NCBI GenBank assembly: GCA_963699085.1
Contig: CAVOTH010000001.1
Coordinates: 207,677 to 271,676 of the forward strand
Reading direction: 5' to 3'
Length of the DNA stretch: 64,000 bases
From: Bog-756 sp963699085
GTDB lineage: Bacteria > Actinomycetota > Acidimicrobiia > Acidimicrobiales > RAAP-2
How positions within the stretch are numbered: position 1 is the first letter of the stretch; each line of letters starts with the position of its first letter. Shown in pieces: positions 57,543 to 64,000 of the stretch. The position numbers were made by a program, and so were the translations under genes. The notes under the pieces are model-generated. The model ran no database searches, was not told the origin of the DNA, and worked only from the letters and a program-made list of their open reading frames with translations.

Positions 57543-58040
57543 ATGAGCACGGATCGCACGATCGACGTCATGGTGGAGATTCCCCGTGGGAGCCGAAACA
57601 AGTACGAGTACGACCACGAGAATCACGTCTTCCGACTGGACCGACGGTTGTTCTCGGCCACCTTCTATCCCGCGGACTACGGGTTCGTACCGGACACCCT
57701 GGCCGAGGATGGCGACCCGCTCGATGCCCTCGTGCTGCTCGACGAGCCGACCTTCCCTGGTTGCATGGTCGAGAGCAGGCCCGTCGGGGTGTTCTGGATG
57801 ACCGACGAAAAGGGTCCGGACGCCAAGATCATCTGCGTGGCCTGCGGGGACCCGATGTGGGAGTCGGTCCGGAATCTCGAGGGACTACCTCCGCACCTCA
57901 CCTTTGAGATCGCCCATTTCTTCGAGGTGTACAAGGATCTCGAACCGCACAAGCGGACCGAAGTCGGAGGATTCGACGGAGTCGACGCAGCGTGGGAAGA
58001 GATCGCCCGCTCGATCGAGCGGGCCAAGGTCCAGGGCTGA
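57543..58040 (+). CDS. ppa: Soluble inorganic pyrophosphatase, family I
   Basis: 165 residues. The EIPRGSRNKYEYD opening, FYPADYGFVPDTLAEDGDPLDALVL with its metal-binding aspartates, and the C-terminal FFEVYKDLEPHKRTEVGGF are diagnostic. It hydrolyses cytosolic PPi released by biosynthesis. A GAGGAAA site lies about 12 bases before the ATG. Divergent pairing with ppk1 links PPi and polyphosphate turnover. A membrane H+-pyrophosphatase is also encoded in the window, so the cell has both types. Confidence 0.96.
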   Translation: MSTDRTIDVMVEIPRGSRNKYEYDHENHVFRLDRRLFSATFYPADYGFVPDTLAEDGDPLDALVLLDEPTFPGCMVESRPVGVFWMTDEKGPDAKIICVACGDPMWESVRNLEGLPPHLTFEIAHFFEVYKDLEPHKRTEVGGFDGVDAAWEEIARSIERAKVQG

Positions 58041-58079
58041 ATCCGGCCGGACGGTTCACCTGCCAGCGGGCTGGGCCGG

Positions 58080-58897
58080 TCAGGCCGCCACCTCACCGAC
58101 ACCGGTCGGCACGTCGATACCCTCGAGGATTGTCGAAGTCGCACGTTGGATATCGCCGCCCGAAGCACGGATGGACGCCACCGCCTCCGCACCTCCCCCG
58201 GCCCAGCCGGCGACGTAGCCGAAGGAGTACTCCCCGAATCGAGCCCGAGGATGCGGCAGACCAGGAAGGCGGTCGACTCCGCCTCGAGTTCGGCCAGCGC
58301 CGGGTCGGCGACGTTCTCGTGGAGGACGGCGTGAGCGAGTTCGTGCGCCAGGGTCTTGACTCGTTGGACGGGGTGGTTCCGAGACTCGATCCGGATCCGC
58401 CGCAGGCCGTGGTTGCAGTCCCCGTTCGTTGTGCCCGGGAGCTCGGCAGTGTCGACCGTGAACCCCAGCCGTTCGGCCCGGGCGTGCAACGCACTGAACC
58501 AGGCGGCAGGGTCCTCACCCTCCAGGTTGCGACAGACCACGGGCAGAGGGTCGCCCTCGGTCTGGGCGATGTCGAATACCGCCACCGGTCGGAATCCGTA
58601 GATCGGTCGCCGCTCCTCGCCGTCGGGCTCGCGGGTTGGCCGGCCGATCAGGGGAGCGAGGATCCAGATGGCTCGCTCCCCCTTGACGACCGAGCGTCCG
58701 AGCTTCTTCCAGGTCGCAAAGCCCGCGACCCGAGTGGCTTCCGGATGCTGGGTGCCGATCAACAGCGCATTGTTGAAGCTGTACTGATGAAACCGTCCCT
58801 GGACCTCGAGGTGGGTTCGCCACCTCTCCGAAGTGATCAGGGTTTCGATCCCTTCGGTCAAGGCGTCAAGCAGACAGTCACGTTCGATTGTCCCCAT
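58080..58897 (-). CDS. ArdC-like antirestriction/ssDNA-binding protein with zincin motif (one frameshift)
   Basis: The restored protein is 272 residues. The N-terminal ArdC domain has YSFNNALLIGTQHPEAT and GFATWKKLGRSVVKGERAIWIL, typical of plasmid ssDNA-binding antirestriction proteins. An IrrE/ImmA-like zincin follows, with HELAHAVLHENV and a downstream Glu in ELEAESTAFLVC. The shift is in the run of four C at 58232-58235; restoring one base gives EYSFGYVAGWAGG to the stop. A TGAC/GAGGAGTG site precedes the ATG. ArdC genes travel on mobile elements, and a tRNA with an IS lies immediately to the right. Confidence 0.82.
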
Positions 58898-59111
58898 CAG
58901 GTCACTCCTCGGAGTTCGGGAGCGGATTGTCCGATCGGCGCCCCAGGTCAAGGGCTCCGGTGAGGAGCGAGTGGCACCGGTGAACTACCAGGCAACCGTG
59001 GCCGCACCGTACGGTCCCGGTGTAACAGGCATTGGAGGTGGTCGTACGGGCGATAAGCCTGGGACCGGCTGATAGCGTGACCTTGCTCACGGAACATTTC
59101 CCGTCTCATAC

Positions 59112-59185
59112 GGGGGCGTAACTCAGTTGGCTAGAGTGCGACCTTTGCAAGGTCGAAGTCGTGGGTTCGAGTCCCATCGCCTCCA
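59112..59185 (+). tRNA. tRNA-Ala(TGC)
   Basis: Acceptor GGGGGCG/CGCCTCC includes the G3-U70 pair that identifies alanine tRNAs. The anticodon stem is CGACC/GGTCG with loop TTTGCAA (anticodon TGC), and the T loop reads TTCGAGT. CCA is not encoded. Its last bases are repeated at 60469-60481. Confidence 0.95.
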
Positions 59186-59186
59186 C
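59174..59186 (+). repeat. 13-bp direct repeat, left copy (tRNA-Ala 3' end)
   Basis: CCATCGCCTCCAC spans the end of the tRNA. An identical copy occurs at 60469-60481, beyond the IS element. It is either a target-site duplication or an attachment-site duplication. Confidence 0.8.
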
Positions 59187-59190
59187 GGAT

Positions 59191-60466
59191 TGTGATGTCG
59201 CGAGACATCGGAGACAGATGTCTCAGACATCGTAGACAACCAGGGACTATCGGTCACGGCTGTGGCTGGTAGTCCTTTGTTGTGTCGAGGGTCAGGTGGC
59301 GGAGCGGTGACCCGTCGATGCCGAGGATCCGCACGTCGGTTCCGGCCACGAGCAGGATGACCCGCCAGCCGGCGTAGGCCCGACCCACGCCGATGTGATG
59401 GATCCGGCTGTGATAGCGCAACGTCACCACGCCGGTCTTGTCGACCATGTCCCGTCGCACCCGATAGCCGGTGGTGTCGATCTTCGGCCCGGTCGGGAGC
59501 GCCTTCTCTCGTGCGTTGAAGACTTCGAGTGGACGTCTCCGGTCCAACGACCGATGGGGGCGGACCTCGTTGTAGTACCTGGCGAAGCGGTCGAGCTGGC
59601 GCTGCAACTGCCGCTTGGTCGTGGCCGGAGGTTGCTTGGCCACGTACTTCTTGAGCGTCTGATGGAACCGCTCGATCTTGCCCTGGGTCTGGGGATGGTA
59701 GGGCTTGCCGTGCTTCGAGGTGATGCCCAGCGTCAGCAGCTCGGCCTCCATGGCGCTCGTCCCCTTGACCGCGCTGGCCGTGAAGATCGCCCCGTTGTCG
59801 GTGAGGAACGAGCGTGGATAACCCCAGATAGCGGCCGCCGCGTGCAACGTCCGCACAACGTCGGGCGACGTCACCGTCACGAACGCCCGTGAGGCCACGC
59901 ACAGCCGGGAGTGGTCGTCGATGATGTTGAGGACTTCGAGGACCACCCCACCGGCGACGACCACGTGGGTCATGTCGGCCTGCCAGCACTCATTGGGGAA
60001 CTCCGCCTCGAAGCTGGCAAAGGAGCTCTTGGGTCGCTTGTGCGGTTGCGGCGTGACAAAGCCGCGGGCCTTCAGGACCCGCCAGATCGTCGGCACCGAC
60101 GGGACCGTTTCGTAGCGATCGGCCAGGTGGGTCTGGATGGTGACGGCCCCGGCGTCGACGCCGAGTTCGGTCAGATCCTTGCGGAGCCGGACGATGTCCT
60201 CCTCCCAACGGTCGGCGATCCGGGTGGGGGAGTTCCTGGGTCGGGTGGAGCGCAGTTCGAGTCCGGCCTCGCCCTCTCGTCGGTACCGGGCGAGCCGTTT
60301 GTAGAGCCAGCTCCGATGTACGCCGTGTGCCTTCGCAAGCTCACCGATGGGCTGGCCGGTGCGCAGGTGTGTCTCGATCAGGAAGCGACCCTTGTCCACG
60401 GGAGACCCTCCTCAGCAGGTGTCTCCTATGTCTTGACACAGGTGTCGCTTATGTCATGAACTCACA
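59191..60466 (-). mobile_element. IS481-type insertion sequence
   Basis: About 1.28 kb with one transposase gene. The ends are imperfect inverted repeats beginning TGTGA (59191 inward and 60466 inward), sharing GACAT, GACA, TGT, TC and AGACAT blocks over about 40 bases. Each end also repeats AGACA/GACAT motifs internally, possible transposase-binding sites. The element lies a few bases inside two 13-bp direct repeats of the tRNA-Ala 3' end. Exact ends need comparison with other copies. Confidence 0.75.
59254..60399 (-). CDS. IS481 family transposase
   Basis: 381 residues. The N-terminal helix-turn-helix is KAHGVHRSWLYKRLARYRREGE; the DDE catalytic core has Asp in CWQADMTHV, Asp in FLTDNGAIFTA, and Glu in GKIERFHQTLKKYV. 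The integrase-core sequence SKHGKPYHPQTQGKIERF is characteristic of IS481/IS3-group enzymes. The frame is intact, so the element may be active. The GTG start gives the standard DKGRFLIE N-terminus. Confidence 0.93.
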   Translation of the reverse strand: MDKGRFLIETHLRTGQPIGELAKAHGVHRSWLYKRLARYRREGEAGLELRSTRPRNSPTRIADRWEEDIVRLRKDLTELGVDAGAVTIQTHLADRYETVPSVPTIWRVLKARGFVTPQPHKRPKSSFASFEAEFPNECWQADMTHVVVAGGVVLEVLNIIDDHSRLCVASRAFVTVTSPDVVRTLHAAAAIWGYPRSFLTDNGAIFTASAVKGTSAMEAELLTLGITSKHGKPYHPQTQGKIERFHQTLKKYVAKQPPATTKRQLQRQLDRFARYYNEVRPHRSLDRRRPLEVFNAREKALPTGPKIDTTGYRVRRDMVDKTGVVTLRYHSRIHHIGVGRAYAGWRVILLVAGTDVRILGIDGSPLRHLTLDTTKDYQPQP

Positions 60467-60468
60467 CA

Positions 60469-60481
60469 CCATCGCCTCCAC
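60469..60481 (+). repeat. 13-bp direct repeat, right copy
   Basis: CCATCGCCTCCAC here is identical to the 3' end of tRNA-Ala. It has no tRNA body attached, so it is a duplication scar. Confidence 0.8.
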
Positions 60482-60491
60482 CGATGTTGTA

Positions 60492-60523
60492 GGAAATACA
60501 ACGTTCTCTCGGGAACGTTTTCC
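60492..60523 (+). promoter_or_regulatory. Interrupted dyad, possible operator
   Basis: GGAAA, ACGTTC, GAACGT and TTTCC are arranged as a nested palindrome with a 6-base centre. It lies in a 295-base gap without a gene between the IS copy and the convergent dehydrogenase gene. Its function is unknown. Confidence 0.35.
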
Positions 60524-60778
60524 CTGGTCACAGCCAGTATTTCGCCTGCCCTTCCCGACCGCGGAAGATAAAGGCGGCGGAATCCTCACGTCGCGCCGCA
60601 TAGAAGCACGAAAGATTGCTCGCGCCGGCAAGCGGATGTCAGCATCCCTATCAGGTCAGTGCCCCACCTATCCGGCGATGTGTCACCCTCTGACCGACGG
60701 TCGCGCTTGGTTTCGGTCTTCCGATCCATTGACGGATGAACGTCTTGAAACCGCCGGTGGAATCAGCCGTAGACCTCC

Positions 60779-61675
60779 CTATTGATTCGTGAGCTGCTTG
60801 GAAGCATCAAGGAGAACTCGCTGCAAGTGGAGTCCGTGCTCCACATCCAATTCGTGTGACTCACCCATTTGGACGCACTTGACGAACTCGTCCACGATCC
60901 GATCCATTGTTCCGTCGACGTAAGCCGTGGTGGTGTCGAGCTTGAGGAGAGCATTTCGCGAGTAGATCTCGATCCCCGTCATCTCGGGTTCGAGCTGAGA
61001 TATGCCACAAATGGTTGCCTCGCTGATAAGCCCACCTTGATGTTCGAGGATGAGGCTGATCCAACCGTGGGGATCGCCTCTGGCTGTGACGGCTTCGATC
61101 GGCCCCAAGCAGGCCTCGAGAAGGTCGAGGAGATGAGGGCCTAGGTCGAGGAGTGGTCCCTGCTTGAGTCTCCAAGGAGTGGCAAACATGCCGCCCAAGA
61201 GCATTCCGTTGACAAAGGTGGCCCTCGCCCCGATCGGCACGATCGACTTCACGTTCATCAGGAGATCTCGAACAGAGTCTGCGAAGCGCCACGTGAGAAC
61301 CAGCTGGGTCACGACGCCGGATTCATTTACCACTTCAGCCAGGCGCTCGGCCTCAGAGAGATTCAGCCCGATCGGCTTCTCAAGAAGTAGCGACCTTCCT
61401 CGACGAGCGGCCCGTGCAGCTAGGTCGGCCTGCACCGGAGGAGGGACACAGAATGCGAGGGCATCACACTCATCGGTGAGGTGGTCGAACGAGAGATAGG
61501 GGGTGGTCCCGTGTTGTGCCGCCAAGGATTGGGCAGCCGTTTCTCTTCGGGCCCACACGCCAACGAGCTCCGTCTTCGGATTGCGAGCCAACATTGGTGC
61601 GTGCACCATCGAGGCCCAAGGGCCCGCCCCAACAAGGCCGACACGCAGGGGGACTTCCACTCTGGATTGATCCAT
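60779..61675 (-). CDS. Gfo/Idh/MocA family oxidoreductase
   Basis: About 298 residues. The NAD-binding segment is RVGLVGAGPWASMVHAPMLA, the catalytic-site motif is LLLEKPIG, and the C-terminal fold has GPLLDLGPHLLDLLEACLG. Family members act on sugars, inositol or derivatives; the substrate cannot be told. The ATG at 61675 was chosen as it directly precedes the Rossmann fold; a frame open further upstream is not conserved. It is divergent from the GMC oxidoreductase gene, 321 bases away. Confidence 0.88.
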   Translation of the reverse strand: MDQSRVEVPLRVGLVGAGPWASMVHAPMLARNPKTELVGVWARRETAAQSLAAQHGTTPYLSFDHLTDECDALAFCVPPPVQADLAARAARRGRSLLLEKPIGLNLSEAERLAEVVNESGVVTQLVLTWRFADSVRDLLMNVKSIVPIGARATFVNGMLLGGMFATPWRLKQGPLLDLGPHLLDLLEACLGPIEAVTARGDPHGWISLILEHQGGLISEATICGISQLEPEMTGIEIYSRNALLKLDTTTAYVDGTMDRIVDEFVKCVQMGESHELDVEHGLHLQRVLLDASKQLTNQ

Positions 61676-61996
61676 GCAGGATCGTACAGGGACCTGTATT
61701 GGACCCGCGTCGAGCCTCGCTCGAATGGACAGAGGCAGGCCAGATCGACGGAACCGCAAATGAGCAATCAGTAAGCCATGGGCAAACTGTCGAACCGCCA
61801 TCAAAGTGTTGCTCGGGACGCATGCAACTCTCACAAGCACGTAGATCGGTATCCGGGGCGACTCCCGCTTGCTTCCGAGGACCCCGCTCTCAGTCAATGT
61901 CCCCGAGAAGTTTGAATACATGGGGAGTACCATCAGTGGGCATCACCGTCCGGGACCAGTCAGTCTCCGGAGTCGGCGGACAACGGGAGGAATGCA
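61676..61996. other. 321-base divergent intergenic stretch
   Basis: It holds the promoters of the dehydrogenase (minus) and the GMC oxidoreductase (plus). I see no gene. A GGGAGGAA site stands before the GMC start. No regulator gene lies nearby. Confidence 0.4.
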
Positions 61997-63599
61997 ATGG
62001 CGTACGACTACGTGATCGTGGGGGCCGGCTCGGCGGGTTGTGTCCGGCCAACCGGCTAAGCGAGGACCCGGAGACATCGGTGCTGCTCATCGAGGCCGGG
62101 GGTCCAGACTCAAGCGACTTCATCCACATGCCGCTCGGCTACAGCGCGCTGTTCCGGACGGACAAGGACTGGGACTACATGACCGGGTTCGAGCCACAGT
62201 GCAACAACCGCCGCGTGTACCTCCCCCGGGGGCGCATGCTCGGGGGGTCGTCGTCGCTCAACATGATGGTGTACATCAGGGGCAACCGGATCGACTACGA
62301 CGAGTGGCGTGAACTCGGGTGCGAGGGCTGGGGCTGGTCTGACTTGCTCCCGTACTTCGTGCGGTCCGAGGACAACGAGCGAGGGGCAGACGAATTCCAT
62401 GGGGTCGGCGGCCCGCTACGGGTGAGCGAAGGGCGGTCCCGAAACCCAGTGGCCGCCGCATTCATCGAAGCCGGTCAGGCCATGGGCCTTCCCGCCAACG
62501 ACGACTTCAACGGCGAGTTCCAGGACGGGGTGGGCTGGTACCAAGTCACCCAGCGCGACGGCCTCAGGGGGAGCACGGCGGCAACCTACCTGCGCGAGGC
62601 CGAGGCCAGGCCGAACCTCGAGATGGCCACCCACGTGCAAGTCCTGAAGGTGTTGTTCGACGGCACGCGGGCCGTGGGCGTCCAGGCAGTACGGGACGGC
62701 GAGGTGATGGAGTACCGATCAGAAGGGGAAGTGCTCCTGTGTGCCGGCAGCTACAACTCGCCCCAACTGCTGATGCTGTCGGGCATCGGCCGGGGGGGCG
62801 AGTTGGCGGCGCTCCAGATTGCCCCGGTCGCCGAGGTTCCCGGGGTGGGGCTGAACCTCCAGGACCACCCGATCGCCGGGATCAGCTACCTGTCGGACCG
62901 CGAGGGAAGCCTCTTTGGTGCCATGACCGAGGAGAACCTCACCCAGTTCGTCACCGAAGGACAGGGTCCGCTCACCTCCAATGGGGTGGAGGCCGGGGGG
63001 TTCCTCCGGACCCGGACCGGCCTGGACGCGCCCGACATCCAGATGCACTTCATTCCGGCGCAGTTCCAGGAGGAGGGGCTAGTTCCGGGCACCGGCCACG
63101 GCTTCACTATGGAGGCAACGTCACCAAGGCGATCAGCCGCGGCTACGTCGCCGTGGTGTCGCCAGACCCGACGGCCAAGCCCCACATCGTCCACAACTAC
63201 TACTCGGAGCCCGAGGACATGCGCTCTCAGGTGGCGGGGCTGCGCATGTGCATGGAGATCGCCCGCACCGCCCCGCTCGCCGAGTGGGCCAGTGAACAGA
63301 TTCTGGCCCCGGCGTCGGACTCCGACACCGACCTCGAGGAGTATGTGCGGGCCAACGCCCAGACCACGTACCACCCGGTGGGCACTTGCAAGATGGGCGT
63401 CGACGACTTGGCGGTGGTCGATCCGGAACTGCGTGTGCGCGGTGTGGAGGGTCTGCGGGTGGTTGACGCCTCGATCATGCCGACGATCCCACGTGGTAAC
63501 ACCAACGCCCCGACGATCGCCGTGGCCGAGAAGGCCGCCGACATCCTGCGCGGCCGATCACCGATGACGATGCAGGAGTCCGCCCGGACCGGCAGCTGA
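61997..63599 (+). CDS. GMC family oxidoreductase, choline-dehydrogenase-like (two frameshifts)
   Basis: The restored protein is 534 residues. The FAD-binding VGAGSAGCV at the N-terminus, the GMC signature GRMLGGSSSLNMMVYIRG, EVLLCAGSYNSPQLLMLSGIG (second signature), and the catalytic His in TTYHPVGTCKMG and Asn in PRGNTNAPT are all present. Missing bases at about 62046 (between GCV and ANRLSEDP) and 63108 (between GHGF and YGGNVTKAIS) interrupt it. The substrate is an alcohol such as choline or a sugar alcohol. A GGGAGGAATGC site precedes the ATG. Confidence 0.88.
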
Positions 63600-64000
63600 T
63601 GTTGGCGACGGACCTCACGCGAGGTATCGAGGATGGCCCGAGGCCTTGGCGACCTTAACTTCGCCTGCGCCGCCCAGTCGTCATCCTCACCGGAGCCCGA
63701 AATAGGGCTACAACGGGTGTTCCCGACAGAGCCGGTCACGAGAAGGTAACTGCGGCGAGCTCCCATGGAACTGAGCCCTCAGGGGTCTTGCCAAAACCCC
63801 CAAGTTCGACAGGCGCTCCTGCTTCGGGTCGTCAGCAGGATTGCTCGACACCAGGGACGCTCCGGTAGGGGTTCGAACAAAGTCCCATCACTTCCCTGGC
63901 GACCTCTTGGCGTGGGAATTGCAGCCCAGAGTTTGCCCGTCGCCCAGCTTCACCAATCACATAATCCCTGGTCAGAAGCCACACGAGGGGTTCGAACACA
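63600..64000. other. 401-base terminal stretch without a gene
   Basis: I see no coding gene. A 13-base direct repeat AGGGGTTCGAACA occurs at 63867 and 63986 and resembles a tRNA T-arm sequence, but no cloverleaf is complete within the window. Confidence 0.4.

Overview
The window looks like chromosomal DNA of a high-GC actinobacterium. Several families typical of that phylum occur together: WhiB, a SigR/RsrA-type redox sigma and anti-sigma pair, a GlnR-like regulator, a DUF2342 zinc protease, paired ArsA-like ATPases and IS481. The family mix and gene orders resemble class Acidimicrobiia, but that placement is inference and no 16S gene is present.

Layout. 1-6.6 kb: folE (cut by the window edge), hpt, tilS, DUF2342 protease, rsrA-like and sigR-like genes and an MDR oxidoreductase on the minus strand, then a PIG-L/LmbE deacetylase on the plus strand. 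6.6-13.9 kb: tRNA-Thr(CGT), a topA-tmk-holB operon with 4-bp overlaps, and a membrane pyrophosphatase. 14-20 kb: an APC permease fused to an OB-fold, divergent from two TrkA-type NAD-binding proteins and a HAD phosphatase, then a 24-residue membrane peptide and a principal-type sigma factor. 20-26.3 kb: nadE, then a nitrogen cluster of glnII, a second glutamine synthetase and an orphan GlnR-like regulator, with a GlnR-like box before glnII. 26.3-38.8 kb: RidA, a mini molybdenum-hydroxylase-like protein, an IscA/ErpA protein, Mrp, NUDIX, an alpha/beta hydrolase, a VKOR/DUF929 disulfide module, WhiB, two ArsA-like ATPases, a receiver protein and a CorC-like protein, ending at tRNA-Pro(CGG).

From tRNA-Pro onward the DNA is accessory in character. 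About 275 bp carrying the 3' half of tRNA-Pro plus the end of a tyrosine integrase occurs twice in inverted orientation (38843-39116 and 42424-42703). The two copies bracket two lipoproteins and two membrane proteins. Then come MarR, a ClC transporter, a Na+/Ca2+ exchanger, a gene-poor stretch, SDR and isochorismatase enzymes, and a three-gene TasA-like / LamG / SipW secretion operon (49.6-53.4 kb). After that are YCII, an aldo-keto reductase, ppk1, ppa and an ArdC-like protein. tRNA-Ala(TGC) follows, with an IS481-type element lying between 13-bp copies of its 3' end, then a Gfo/Idh dehydrogenase and a GMC oxidoreductase.

Two properties run through the window. First, at least 14 otherwise intact genes, several normally essential, each carry one or two single-base frameshifts, many in runs of four or five G/C. 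In every case correcting the base restores a full-length frame, so sequencing error is the likeliest cause; such genes are annotated as CDS spanning the shift. Second, many genes lack a Shine-Dalgarno sequence and instead have a TANNNT -10 hexamer 6-7 bases before an ATG or GTG, which indicates widespread leaderless transcription.
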